Assembly: GCA_014529385.2 (NCBI GenBank)
Contig: CM043956.1
Location: 63,120,620 to 63,184,619, forward strand
Length of the DNA stretch: 64,000 bases
DNA from: Adiantum capillus-veneris
Taxonomy: Eukaryota > Streptophyta > Polypodiopsida > Polypodiales > Pteridaceae
Direction of reading: 5' to 3'
Each line of letters begins with the position of its first letter. Positions within the stretch are counted from its first letter, which is position 1. Of the stretch, positions 11,822-25,070 are shown piece after piece. A model generated the notes under the pieces. That model was given only the letters and a program-made list of their open reading frames with translations, searched no databases and was not told the origin of the DNA. The position numbers and the translations under genes were made by a program.

Positions 11822-13395
11822 CATTGTATACTAAGCATGCTAGTTAGCATGCTGAGTATGCTAACTAGCAATGTGAGTATGCTAACTAGCATAGATGAGT
11901 ATGCTAACTAGAATACTAGCTGCGCTAACAAGCACAATCAGTGTGTAGTGTAGCATACGAGGCATACTCATCAGCATGCTGAGTATGCTAACTAGCATAC
12001 TGAGTTAGCATACTAGCTGTGCTAACTAGCATACTCATTAGCATACTAGCTAGCATACTCATCAGCATGCTAGTTAGCATGCTGAGTATGCTAACTAGCA
12101 TACTAGCTGTGCTAACAAGCACAATCAGTGTGTAGTTTAGCATACGAGGCATACTCATCAGCATGCTAGTTAGCATGCTGAGTATGCTAACAAGCATACT
12201 AGCTGTGCTAACAAGCACAATCAATGTGTAGTTTATCATACGAGGCATACTCATCAGCATGCTAATTAGCATGCTGAGTATACTCATCAGCATGCTGAGT
12301 ATGCTAGTTAGCATAGCTGAATATGCTAACTAGCATACTAGCTGTGCTAACAAGCATAATCAGTGTGTAATTTAGCATATGAGTCATTGTTAACCACATG
12401 AATGCGTGCTAAGAAGAATAGAAGGTATGCTAACTAGCATACATATTGTGCTAACCAGCACACTTATTATGTTGAATAGCATAGCCAACACACTACGAAT
12501 GCTAACTAGCATAAATTAGCTTACCCGTTATTCTACTTAGCATTCTCAGCTGTGCTAACTAGCATACTCATGAGCATGCTAGTTAGCATGCTGAGTATGC
12601 TAACTAGCATGCTGAGTATGCTAGTTAGCATAGCTGAATATGCTAACTAGCATACTAGCATAAACCAGCTTACCCGTTATGCTACTTAGCATTCTTAGCT
12701 GTGCTAACTAGTGTACTCAGCATGCTAGTTAGCTAGCTGAGTATGCTTACTAACATGCTATATTGCTAGTTAGCACAGCTGAGTATGCTAACTAGCATAC
12801 TAGCTGTGCTAACAAGCAAAATCAGTGTGTAGTTTAACATATGAGTCATGGTTAACCACACAAAGTGTGCTAAGAAGAATAGAAGGTATGTTAACTAGCA
12901 TACATATTGTGTTAGCCAGCACACTTGTTATGTTGAATAGCATAGCCAACACACTAGCATAAAAGGTGTTAAAGTAGCATACATATTGTGCTAACCAGCA
13001 TAGTCCTCAAGATCACTAGGCATGCTAACTAGCAGAAGATTTATGTTGAACACCATACCCACCATACAGGAATGCTAACTAGCATATACCATAAACCAGC
13101 TTACCCATTATGCTAGCTAGCATACTACGAAAGGTAGCTAGCATACTCATTGTGTCAAAGAACATACAGAGCATTCTAGTTAGCATGATAGGTATGCTAA
13201 CTAGCATAAAGGGTGTTATAGTAGCTTACATATTGTGCTAGACAGCATACTTATCATGCTAAACAGCATACCCAACATACTAGGAGTGAGACTATGCTAA
13301 CTAGAACACATGCTAGGTGGCATACATAGCATAACATATTGTGATAACTAGCATGCTCTGTATGCTAGGTATATTACTAGCATGCTAGAATGCAT
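11822..13395. repeat. Near-palindromic tandem array 2 (intronic)
   Basis: Dense, irregular array of TATGCTAACTAGCATAC and GCATGCTAGTTAGCATGCTG-type units with longer higher-order repeats (for example the block with GTGTGTAGTTTAGCATACGA recurs). It relates to array 1 by the GCTAA(T/C)TAGCATAC core. It lies wholly inside the T' intron 13425-11617. All reading frames in it are artefacts. Confidence 0.93.
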
Positions 13396-14225
13396 AAGTT
13401 ATGGCGCAAGTATGTCATTGATCACCTGAGAATCATCCAGGAGGTGCACAGTGTGTTTTATGTAGCTTTTCCTTCCCACTCTCTTTCGACAAACATCCTT
13501 CTTGTTGGGTGAAACACGAGTCTCCTCTGTCCAAAATGTGTAGACCAATTCCTTAATTTCATCTGTGATAGGGCTATGACGGTGTTTCTTGTGACATTTA
13601 GCCAATGAAAACAGTTGAGCATTGACACCAGACTTCACCTGCCGTGATTTTGCTTTGAACAAGCTGCGACGGTCGACTTTTAGGACCCTGGAGAATTTGG
13701 CAATAGGCATGTTTTCCTTTGAATTTATCATCATCTGCAATGCTGCATTCTTCAAAAACAGCTCCTCGTTAGAAGCTGGCTGCTTGACGATAGCTAGTGT
13801 GTTGCAGACATTGGAGACAATTGCACTCTCCATAGCAGCCTCCTCCTCTAAAGACTGATCATGGATTGCCCGAACAAGCGGATGTTGAGCAACAAGATTC
13901 CAAATTTCACACTTTGCTTCTTTGTTGAGACCTTCAGTCCTGCTCTTGAAAGCTTTCACAATCTCGAAGGAGATTTTCCTTTTCTCCTCATCGTCGACGG
14001 CATGATGTCCTCGTTTAGTTGTCATCTGTCGGTGCTCCCGCTGTTTATGCTTTCTTTCTATCTCATATTTCCTTATAATAGAAAGAGCTGGATGCTGGTA
14101 GTTGTGATTCATTCCCTGTAACGGCTCCCTTCTGCCTCCATTTCTAGTGGCAATAATTGTGTCTGCTGGTTTTCCATATTTGCAAGTCTGCTAAGCTTTG
14201 AAAAATCAACTTCGAGGCAAGAAGC

Positions 14226-15239
<1,014 letters not shown>

Positions 15240-15650
15240 TAGAGTCAACTCATACATGGTCACAATAGCACACCGTGCGATGCCATTTGACCTTTTCTTT
15301 GTTTCATCCCACATGGCATGATAAATCATGCTCCAGAAATCTGAAGGACCTACCATCGCTTCGTTCGGACATGTTTGTAGGCTACTAGATGATTTTTCAA
15401 CATCGTCCTCCATGGTGCGATAGGGCATGGTTGTGAACGTTAGAAAGACCTGCCATCGCATTGTTCGAGCATGTTTATAGGCTACCACATGACTTTATCA
15501 TCATCCTACATGGTGAGATAGGGAAATGGTTGTGAACGTTGGAAGCACCTCCAATCACTTTGTTCGGGCAATTTCATAAGGTGTCAGAGGATTTCTTCTA
15601 ATCTTCCTGCACGGTGCAATAGTGCATAGTCAATAAAGTTTGGCATCTGT
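15240..15650. repeat. Diverged tandem repeat, about 100-bp unit
   Basis: Three clear units (about 15355-15454, 15455-15553, 15554-15650) with shared words CATCG(C)...TTGTTCG, GCATGTTT, TAGGCTAC, GGTGCGATAGGG and TTGTGAACGTT, and a weaker one upstream. No gene is evident. Confidence 0.8.
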
Positions 15651-16330
15651 TGTTGTCATTGATCGTTCCAGGAAAGTACAAGGAAAAGAACATGGACGTC
15701 TATCTGGCACTACTTATAGAAGAGCTCCAAATCTTGTGGACAGGGATCGATGTGGTTGACATGTCCCAACCAATCGGACGACAAAATGCACATGTGTAAG
15801 GAATTCTCATGTTGACCATGCACGATTGGCCAAGCTTTGGTGAGTGTTCAGGTAAGTACCTTTGAAACCCTCATGTATATGCTATTGTTGTTTGTGAGCC
15901 TGTAGAGAATTGTCATCTCCTGCACTCACAGCCTATCGTGCACACTAATGCGACATATATATAGATATATGCATACATAGAGAGAGAGAGGGAGAGGGAG
16001 AGAGAGAGAAAGAGACCATATGGCTCCGCGGGACAAATAGAGAAGCAAACGTCTATCTGCTATGTGCATCACCAAGAACTGAGTGGAATCCCTCTGTCTC
16101 TCCCTGGATTGAGATGCAGCAAGACCATCGTGAATAGCCCTCGCTCATGCTCACCCATAATGGAAAAAATCTTTGACCTGTCGCCCCTCTAATGAGAGAT
16201 TAGAAGCAAAAAAAAAAGTTTTGGACCTCGACACGTGCCACTCGTGTAGGCTTAGCTTTTCCCATTCAAGCCCATTCAAGCTTTCTCAACCTGGTGGACT
16301 CTCTGTGCATTCCCCCAGATGCTTGGCGTA

Positions 16331-16333
<3 letters not shown>

Positions 16334-16391
<58 letters not shown>
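16334..16391. repeat. (CT)n microsatellite
   Basis: CT tract of about 58 bp; the Ser-Leu frames through it are artefacts. Confidence 0.96.
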
Positions 16392-16395
<4 letters not shown>

Positions 16396-16758
16396 CATGT
16401 GCCGCTTTGCCTCTTCATCTCAATGACTCTCGCTTCTGCTTTTCACAGCGTCATTCTATCTACAGCTAAGGCCCCTGTCACACATGTCTGCCCGGACGTG
16501 TGTGACAATGAGAGTGTCCTGGCCTACATCGACCGTAGGTTGACGCACATGCGTAGCTTGAACCGCCCAAAGGATCGGATTGAAGATGGCGGGATTCAAC
16601 GTCCACAAAATCAGAAAATTTATGTGGTTGAGATGTAAGCCTCCATTGCAAAGGGTAGGCTACTGGTGTCAAATGGTAAGTACGGAGCAATGATGCTCCG
16701 ATAGCGGTGGTGGGGAAGACGGTGATGGTGTGCAGGGGTGTGCGGATGTGTTGGTGGG

Positions 16759-16759
<1 letters not shown>

Positions 16760-16805
<46 letters not shown>
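16760..16805. repeat. (GA)n microsatellite
   Basis: GA tract of about 46 bp within non-coding sequence. Confidence 0.96.
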
Positions 16806-16809
<4 letters not shown>

Positions 16810-17420
16810 GAGAGATAGCTTGCGCACATGCAGGTCTCCGGTCTCTGCCTCCGACCCAAAAGTGCATAAGGCCCAATAGAACCCCACCACGCCCCTGCAC
16901 TTAGCTACCGGGGCTCTCACCGGCACCACCGAGACGTCAGTAGGCGAGCCTTAACGGTCAACCCCGACGAGGAGCCGTTTCCTTGGATTTGAGTGTTGGT
17001 ATTGGCTGTGGCACAAGACAGTTCAACAAAAAGCGTTGACCTATGTCGTGTTGATGGCCGAAGTTGGAGCATGTGCGCAGGCTTTCGGCAGATGGCCTTC
17101 ATTCACCCTCAATCGGCTAGCCATCGGAACAGCTGCATGTGCGCAGCCTAAGAGAGAGATTAGAGCAGGCTCAATCTGTCTACTTGCACTCATCGTATGT
17201 GAGCCTGCAGGGGGGTGCCAGAACTCGTGAGGGAGATACTGATCGAATGAGAGTGTCGCCCTGTGTGGCTCCCTGCCCGTGACCGAATTTCCATGTGGCC
17301 TATGTACAATTTCAATTGTCTTGCTGCGCCTTGAATTTCAAAGATGTGCGTCACGCATGACGTTAAGCAGGTTGAAGCAGTCGGATTGCAGCTGGTCCTA
17401 GCGTGGAGAGAAGAAGCAAA

Positions 17421-17422
<2 letters not shown>

Positions 17423-17509
<87 letters not shown>
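17423..17509. repeat. (CA)n-(GA)n compound microsatellite
   Basis: A CA tract followed immediately by a GA tract and then AAG-type units. Confidence 0.96.
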
Positions 17510-17513
<4 letters not shown>

Positions 17514-17520
17514 AGAAGAA

Positions 17521-19204
17521 GAAAAAGAAGAAGTGATGTCTCCCAGTAATGTGAAGGTGCTCAGCGCATGCAAGTACAGCCTGTTTGGCGTCTGTAGGAT
17601 TCTCTTAGATTGCCCTCAATATTTCTCTAGACATTGAACTTTGACCCCGCTCTCCATGGTCCATAGGACGTAGTACCATAGTCCTTCAGTTTCAAAGATG
17701 TGTGTCACGCATGACATCACGTGTGTGGGCCAATAAATTCGAGCATGGAGAGAAGAAGCGAAAGCGCGCGAGACAATTTGATCGATAACAGAATTTTAAA
17801 CCATTTGTCAGCAATAAACATTAAATTGCAATATAATCAAATGCATAAACAGCTGTAAAGCTAAAAAATTAAACAAGTCTGGAGTCGCTAATTTAACGGT
17901 CGAAAGGCACTAAAGATCGACTATTAATACCATCGGTAAGCTTCTCAATTTTCTCTGGTCAATTAAGTTGTTTAATCGTGAGAGCCAAGTATTTCATGTT
18001 CGAGGGTTGACTAGAGGCTATACTTAGAAGACCTTGTAGTTAAGCTACGATAAAAGGAATTTCTCACAAAATCATCGCTTGACTGATTACTTTTTCTTTG
18101 ACCCCCCAAAGTCTTTTCACAGTGATTTCATTTTGATGTGTGTGCTTATTTTGTATGCCTTGGGTGTTTTGCTTTTCAAGGAAAAGCGCCCACACTGGGA
18201 ACCTCTAGGGCTCTAGTACCATAAGCGATACATGTGAGTGAAGTACCTAATCAAGCTGAAATTTCTCTTCCAGCTTAAGATTTTACATTGTGGAACTTTG
18301 ATTTTTTTTGTTTGTTCGTTTTGAGCATTTTTATTTTGTAACTTTGGGGGTCATATAACACTGTTACCCTCCACAGGCTCATCACACTAGTAAACTCCCT
18401 TTATAATACTTAAGCTAAAGGTCAATAGGGACTAATCCCACTAGAAAACCCTAGTACATTTCACACAATGCTGTCTAAATCGGATTAAGAACCTAAGTAA
18501 CCATTGATTATTAGAAAGGCATTCCCCATGGTATTAAGAGAAGATTTGTAACACCTAGCTTGGTCAAACTAGCTTAGTCGGACTGCTTGATTTTTAAACA
18601 AAGACAAGTGATTATGACAAAAAATTAAATTGAATTTAATGTTTAATCCTAAGCAAATGCACTGAATATTATGCTACCAATCACAATTAAAGCAGACAAA
18701 CATGGATGCAAAAAGATAAGGGACAATGCTAATGGACAAGAAACACCTGTTTGCGTTGATAATCATGCTTGATTTGAAAAGTGGATGAGAGAAGGATCCC
18801 ATGAAGGTCCAAATCCTAACAACAGCAACACGTTCCTGTACACACTAGGAAACACAAAGAATACCTCTAGGAGGTACATCAGTGGAAAAAAAGAACTTTG
18901 CTAATCACTAAACTCTAGAACAGAAACACCCCTATTGTACTAATCCTACCTACCGTCCATCACTCGAGTGATGAAGATCAAAGGTGTTTAATGACATAGG
19001 TCTTTGTTTCAGTGTACCGGATGTGAATGTGTAGGTATGGGTCAATCTTTTGATTTTTATTCTGCATATGCGTTTGCTAATTGCTCTTGCTCTTTATTAT
19101 TTTTATTTTTTGTGAGTATAAGGCTATATATATACATTCCCTAAGATTGGGAGATTGAGAGGTCAAGGAAGAAGATTGAGAGGGAAGCAAGTGAATGATG
19201 GATG
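17521..19204. other. Non-coding stretch, nothing recognised
   Basis: AT-rich sequence without long reading frames or recognisable repeats. Its last part may belong to the 3' LTR of the gypsy-type element that starts at 19.2 kb, because a polypurine-like run lies at 19,213-19,226 on the minus strand. Confidence 0.4.
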
Positions 19205-19235
19205 TCAGCAAACACTCCCCCCTTTCTTGGGTAGA

Positions 19236-19776
19236 TCATACCGTTTGAAATGTGCTTGTCACCCTTTGAAACCAACTGTTCCAGTTGGTAATAGGTGAGG
19301 ATTTTTCCCAGTAGTTTTCTATTACCTTCGGTGCCTCATCGAGTTGCAAGAGTGGTAAGGTACTCTCCCAGCATCGAACTTGAAGTGGTTCATTAGGTGA
19401 TTCTTGAACACTGGGAGGTGTGGACTTCTTTGTAGCTTTATTTAGGTCCACTATTGCAGGTGGAGGCTCTGGAGAAGCTTTTACCTCTATGAATGCATTA
19501 CATGAGGAGCTAGAAGCTTCATGGGACTCCCCCCTTCCTGAGATAGGTGGAAGAAATTGTTCTTTCTTCGGTACCCAAAACTAGCTCTAGAGCGCGTGTG
19601 TAGCATTCAATGATTTTTTCCTTTCCATGATCATCAATTTGTTTTGGAGCTACAAGATTGGGCTCACATGGGTCAGGTGACACGTAAGAACACAATCTAC
19701 GTTTTGGCACCCAGATTTGATCATTTCTTTGATAGTAGCCTTGGGCTTCCAATAGTTTTTTAGGAATCCAACGCAA
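19236..19776 (-). pseudogene. Distal polyprotein fragments of gypsy element 1
   Basis: Frames 19776-19519 (with WIPKKLLEAQGYYQRNDQIW) and 19451-19236 continue on the element strand downstream of protease. They show no RT motif. They may be the linker before RT left after an internal deletion. Confidence 0.45.
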
Positions 19777-20154
19777 CCTTTCTCTACATTTCTTGGAGCG
19801 AGTGGGACGTTTCTTACAAGGCTTCTATTTTTTAGCACTATCTATGGTCGCTAAAGAGGCTTTAGGGACCCACTTGTATGTTTTCTTCGTTATATTAGGA
19901 CGAGTCTTGTCAGAAGCTATATGCACTGCTTGTAGCATATTTAAGGGTACGGGCATTTCATCCCCCTCAGGTATTACCCAAGTCGTCCCCTGTTTCCCCA
20001 AGTGTCTATGGTTGCTGATAGGTGGACCCAATCCACATTGTCCGACTCAGTCATCCCAGGTAGTACATCCATATAAGGAGAATCTTCCCCAACATCAGTG
20101 TCCGCTTTATACGTGTAACAATACTGTAATGCGGATGAGTGAACTGTGGTGTCA

Positions 20155-20222
20155 GATCTATGATCAATTATAAACCTGTTTCCTAGAGGATCTATGATCA
20201 ATTATAAACCTGTTTCCTAGAG
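20155..20222. repeat. Perfect 34-bp tandem duplication
   Basis: Units 20155-20188 and 20189-20222 are identical, starting GATCTATGATCAATTATAAA. The duplication interrupts the end of the protease frame of gypsy element 1. Confidence 0.98.
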
Positions 20223-20617
20223 CCTCTACATCCTAAGATCATCTCGGATGCCATAGTGTGTTTGGAGAAATCCATAACAATGAAGGTAATCCTTATTTTA
20301 TGTCCAACCACCTTGATCTTGAGATCTTCTGGCATCCCAATAGGTTTAACAATAGACCCATTGGCCATCTTCACTACTATGGTTGTGGTCGCAAGGTGAG
20401 GTTTTCCCATAGTTTCCCAGCAATTGTTAGTCACAATGCTAACCCCAGCGCCACCATCAAGGATTCCCTTCACAACTAATCCCTTAGTAGTGATAGGTAT
20501 GGTCGCATTGGATTCATCACCCTCAAAGTATTGTCCCAACTTGTTAACAGGTATTTCTATACCAAGGTTCTCATCTAGGTTGGGTTGTGTATCTAAGTGT
20601 TCCTCCTCTATTGGCAT
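20198..20617 (-). pseudogene. Retropepsin-like aspartic protease of gypsy element 1
   Basis: The segment VKGILDGGAGVSIV followed by MANGSIVKPIG and VMDFSKHTMASEMILG matches the order of a gypsy protease (active site, flap, ILG). The active-site D-[ST]-G-A is changed to D-G-G-A, and the ILGRPF motif is broken at a 34-bp duplication that brings in a stop. It is probably inactive. Confidence 0.75.
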
Positions 20618-21139
20618 CTCCCCAGCTCCATCAATCTGTGAAAATTATGGTAGCCCAAACTTTAGTTCTCCATTGAGGAAGGCTCGAAGAGCTAGACTAG
20701 CTCAGGGTCTTTATATAGTTTGGACATGATGGTGGTTCTAACGTCTGAAGACATGAAATCTATCAGTTTGGCAATGTTTAACGGTACCTTTTGGCCTTGA
20801 GTCCCTTGACGTGGGGAAGATGGGATCTCCATTTCTTTGATAGGATCAAGTAGTCCCTCTGTAAACATTCTTTCCATCAAGAAGTGAGTACGCCCACTTT
20901 CCCATGACTTTAAGTCACTTTCTTCTTGGATGACACTAGGTATGGCTAAGAGTCTATGGACTTGGTGAGGTTGTTGTTGCGTAGGTAACACGGTGTCTGT
21001 AATCTGGATCTGCCTAGGTGCTTGTTCTAGATCCCTTTGGGTATCTTCTACCAAACTCCTTAATTGCTTGACTCGCTCAATCTCCTCTTTAGGGTTTAGA
21101 TAAGTTCCTATCTTCTTCTTGGATCCTGGCCATTGTGGC

Positions 21140-23801
21140 TCATTGAGACATAGATGACTCACAACCCACTTGATTCACAGAAGTGATTCTCGGATGTGGT
21201 GGTTGCGGTCCTAGCACTGGAGGTGGTAAGGGTGTTGTTTGAACAACATTTTGGGCCCTAGGGACCATGTGTTGTGCTGTTTGTTCAAGAGGTGGGGCCG
21301 GCATCAATGCAGGCACTCGAGGTGTGTCTGTCCATGCTAAGGTTGGTCTATTGGCCATCGCACGCTTTAATACTATGCAATCCTTAGCTTGATGACCATA
21401 CCTCCCACAGGAATTGCAATTCCCATTGAATTTTACTCTAAAAGTAGGGCATTCACTGGTACTATGCGGTCCATAGCATACTGAGCACCATTGTTGCTCC
21501 CTTCTTGGATACATATCATTGTTTGAGCACGATTGTCTCTAAGACTCTCTTGAATAGCCTTGGTGAGATCTGCTAAAGTCATCTTAGATATCTTTGGGTC
21601 CTTAGAAATAGGCTTTAGGGTCATTGACTGATGCCTTGATGCTTGCGAGCTAATAGATTTAGGCTCAACAGACACTCTTTCTCCTTGAATCATTAAATTA
21701 TCCTATAGTTGGATCGCATTGGTGGTGACTGCTTCCCAAGTGGTGATACCTCTAATGACTAATCCATTGTAGATATCCTCATGTCGTGATCTCCTAATGA
21801 ATCTATCAAGCAATTGGTTAGTGTTGAAGCGCTCATTTGGATTACAACGAGAATTCAAATGCTTCAAGCGACTAATAAAGTCTCTCACCGACTCTCCTTC
21901 CTCTCGTTGGGCTTTCTGGAGCTGAGAGGCTACACCCCAAAGCACTCCCTCTCGTATGTATACTATTAAGAACAGTCTCCTAAGAGTAGGGTAAATTGTT
22001 TTTTCTTCCACCCTTCAGGTTCTATACCAATCCCCTGCCTTCCCACTTAAGGTTAGGCTTAAAGCATTACGCTTATGCAAGTCATTGTGTCCTCCTAGAG
22101 AATCGCATATTTGTTCAAACACTTCGATATGATTTCTCACATACCCGTCTCCACTAAATTTTTGTGTGAGCTTGGCTATTTGTACTGCCTTAATTCTAGG
22201 CTCTGTATCAGGCGTGTTACGCATATTCTCAGCAATAGATCGACCGATAGCTTGAGAAAATGTTGCCAAGTTACCTAAGTGAGCAAGCACCGTGGGTGAA
22301 GGTGCTCCAGAGACTACATGTGGAGTAGGTATTGGCATTGGGCTTGGCGCATAGAAAGTCCTTGGGTTCCACATTTGATACGATGTTGTGCCATGTGGTG
22401 GTCCATAGTTCATATGTGTGGCCCTCGGCATAGCAGACGTCGGTTGTGACATGCTAATGCTAGCCGGTATGGTCCCATGGAAATAAGAACTTGGGTGTTG
22501 TGGTTGTGGAGCATAGGTAGTTGAAACAATGGGAGGGGTAGGGACTACATGAGTGCGATGACCCATAGGTGCATATGATTGGTACACACTTGTAGGTACT
22601 GTTGTAGGCATTGAGCTACCATGTAGTGATGCTTTACTAACAAATGAGGTCCATGGCATGTTTCTTGGCATGCCCATCATTGGGGTAGGCATGGTAGCCG
22701 TGGTGTCATCAAGGGAAAGATGAGCTAGACTTGTAAATGTAAAGCTATCATTTGTGGGCTCAGATTGCACTGAGACCCCTGGCGAAACAACATATGGGTG
22801 ATCCATCGGACTTACCGAGGGAGTATCCATTTGCGATAAGGTTGGTTGTTTAGCCTTTCCTGTATCCAAGAATCTAATGAGACCCGTTGAAGGCATGTTG
22901 ATCCCTTTGTTCTGTCTCTCTAACTCAATGACCCTATGGATGACCTCACAAACTCTTTGTTGTTGATCCTCCACACTAGTAGCACCCATTGTGGATTGTA
23001 GGACATCTAACCAACCCACGTGATAGGTGTGACTTGTGTATAGGTCGGTTAGAGTTTCTGTTTGTAGTTCGTACTCCCAGTTCTCATTTAAGAACGCTCC
23101 ATCTAGGATTGAGGTGCTAGGGGTGTCCTTTGAGCTAGATGCAATGTTGCTTTCTAGGGGTTGGCCCTTAGCGGTTTCTAAGTCAGGAGCACTCGATTGA
23201 TCTCTTAGTAAGGATATTGAAATAGGGGTTTTCACTTTTAACTCTCTTCGTTGCTCTGCCTTGCGTAAGCTCTCGATTTCCTTTTCCCTTGCTGCTGCAA
23301 GAATATACCGCTCAACCTCTTGGACTTTGGCAAGGCTTCTACCATCGGGTAATATGACCTCGGAGGGAAATAACTCTGAAGAATCAGGAGGTGCAGTGAA
23401 TGAAGTATTCATGTGCACATTCTCTAAGGGCATAGGCTCTACGTTGGTCATGAATGGAGAATTTACTTCCCCACCCCCCTCATTTACATCATTAGCTCCA
23501 TGTTCGGAGCAGTGGCTCTACTAAAGGTTTCCTTCAAGCGGCTAAGCACGTTCGGTCCGGACCGTGGGCCCATGGCATGCATGTCTTGGCTTAAGCTATC
23601 AGGATTAGGCATTGGGAAACCCTCCATGACGTCGTAGTTAGAGGAAGAGTCACTAGCCGCTATGTTCGGGTCTTGGTTTGTACTACCTTGGGTCCCCGCC
23701 GAGGGCCCGGAACCTAAGGTAGGTGGATATTGAGAACTCGCGTAAGTCGAAATTCTCTCTAGTTGCTTCGTTTCTAGCACACGACCAGAGCGCAGATGCA
23801 T
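21140..23801 (-). pseudogene. Gag region of gypsy element 1
   Basis: Reading frames 23801-23484, 23451-22015, 22011-21703 and 21693-21140 are consecutive parts of one polyprotein interrupted by stops or frame changes. The long part is Pro/Met/Ser/Thr-rich and ends KFSGDGYVRNHIEVFEQIC...GKAGDWY, typical of retrotransposon gag. The next contains QREEGESVRDFISRLKHL, also a gag core motif. The last has two CCHC-like knuckles, CNSCGRYGHQAKDC being canonical. Gag packages the RNA in virus-like particles. Multiple breaks indicate an inactive copy. Confidence 0.8.
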
Positions 23802-24470
23802 GTGCCTTTGGCACCCTACAAGCGTCGACGAATAACCTCGAAGGTTAACCGCTTACTTTTTTAGACATCCGTTTTCACTCGTTTTTTTAAAAAAAAAAAA
23901 TTTAATGATCGGTTTTTTTGATTGAAGTGTGTGATAGCTCAAAACGAGCATATCATTCAGAGGGTCGCGGTGTGCTTTACAACACAACGTTTGGACACCT
24001 GAAGCTCCGTTGGTCCTCAATAAACTCAATTTTTTAGCTACGTGTGAGGCTAAAATAATAATTTTAAAGGGCGGATGAGGCCTGAGCTTGAGCGTGAGCT
24101 TGGGCTTGGGTCTGGCAGATATTCCCGATCCCGGTCCTACTTTTTTTGTTTTTTTTAAAGGATAAGGTCACCGCGGCCTGCGCGAGAGCACACACACACA
24201 CTCTACCTACCTACTTACAACTAATACACGCTCTCACATATCTACTTCCTACTTATTGTACTTTACATTACACATAACTAACAACCTTAATACTAATTCC
24301 TTATGACAGAGAAAACACACTAACCTTTCAAAACTTCATTAACAAAGAAATACAGAGTAGCAACACAAATCCTTCTTCTTAACACACACACCCTCCTTCC
24401 TTACCTTTCCTACAATTGAAATTGCACCACAAAAGAATCACAGAGTGCCATTCAAGCTTAGTGTATGGCA

Positions 24471-24490
24471 TTCCTCGGCAGCGGCGCCAA
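24471..24490 (-). other. Primer-binding site of gypsy element 1
   Basis: On the minus strand the sequence reads TTGGCGCCGCTGCCGAGGAA, close to the TGGCGCCGTTGCCGGGGA site common in plant gypsy elements. It places the 5' LTR end at about 24,491. Confidence 0.7.
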
Positions 24491-25070
24491 AAATGTGCAC
24501 GTATGTCGCACGTGTTAATGCAAGGAACTTGCCGATACACTGTGTGCAAGCCACAAATGGCTCCAAGCACACAACAAGCCTAAACTAATAAGATCAAGGA
24601 TGGCGATGGTGTGTCACTCACCGCTCTACGCTTGCTGTCGTGGAGGATTCCTCACCGCGAAGAAGGAGACGCTGCTACGCCATGCTCAACCACTTCACTG
24701 CCGTCGTGCCGTCGCAATGCTCGATAGCACACACACACACTCTCTCTCTCTCTCACGCATACACACACACACACAAGGAGATGAAATGGAAGAAGATGGA
24801 GATGGAGCAAGAGCACTCTTCAATTGCACAAATGAGAGAATGAGTGAATTTTAGGTTTAGTTGACTTTTATATGAGGTTGCCCCATTCACACTTGGGCGC
24901 CCATGCTTAGCCAACTAATCCCTTGAATGTTCAAGTTAGAGTGCGCCTCTCATCGACGATCACTCTTACTGTTTTCCTATTGGACCGACAAGCCCGATAC
25001 CTGACTCTACCAAATAAATAATACAACGTCCATCGTAGGTGATAGGAATGTGCGTGAGGGTTAACATACA
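24491..25070 (-). other. Candidate 5' LTR of gypsy element 1
   Basis: The segment between the primer-binding site and the copia LTR starts with TGTATGTTAAC on the minus strand. It has the position and size of an LTR and contains CA/CT microsatellites. No second copy was found, so this is positional inference only. Confidence 0.35.

Larger units (their letters stand above)
9778..14112 (-). pseudogene. Gene T': DDE-type transposase-like protein, two exons, frameshifted
   Basis: Exon 1 runs 14112-13426 (starting MNHNYQHP) and encodes a basic helical N-terminus. Intron 13425-11617 (GTGATC...TTGCAG) joins in frame to ELFQRFKQKHPDCK. There follow a Cys-rich CCCEYH segment and then the conserved core: DFAENYAF, QSLHWHSSQ, WSDGAASQFKGA and HGKGEHDGARAVVK. 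Next is a CFCEACM cysteine pair and a C-terminus ending at 9778. Proteins with DFAENY / SDGAxxQ / HGKGxxDG motifs are widespread, mostly uncharacterised eukaryotic transposase-like proteins; I cannot name the superfamily. The conserved acidic residues suggest an RNase H-like DDE core. The frame changes near 11,075 and again at 10,440-10,490, so this copy is probably dead unless those are missed short introns. Array 2 fills the intron. It is not homologous to gene B or gene C. Confidence 0.72.
15651..17520. other. Non-coding stretch with microsatellites
   Basis: Only short reading frames, most of them driven by CT/GA/CA tracts. A short stretch around 17,335-17,415 recurs in part at about 17,690-17,765 (AAAGATGTGTGTCACGCATGAC and AGAGAAGAAGC words), suggesting a local duplication. 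No protein family recognised. Confidence 0.45.
19205..24490 (-). mobile_element. Ty3/gypsy-type element 1, gag-protease only
   Basis: Minus-strand element body from a primer-binding site (24471-24490) through gag, zinc knuckle and a retropepsin-like domain to a polypurine-like run at about 19,213. No reverse transcriptase, RNase H or integrase was found in any frame, so it is internally deleted or non-autonomous. Flanking LTRs were not proven: the sequence after the polypurine run does not obviously match the 24.5-25.07 kb segment. The copia LTR at 25,071 abuts its upstream side. Confidence 0.75.

Noticed and set aside
24491-25070. Confirmed LTR of gypsy element 1
   Set aside because: No second copy of the segment was found at the 3' side near 19.2 kb, so it is kept only as a candidate.
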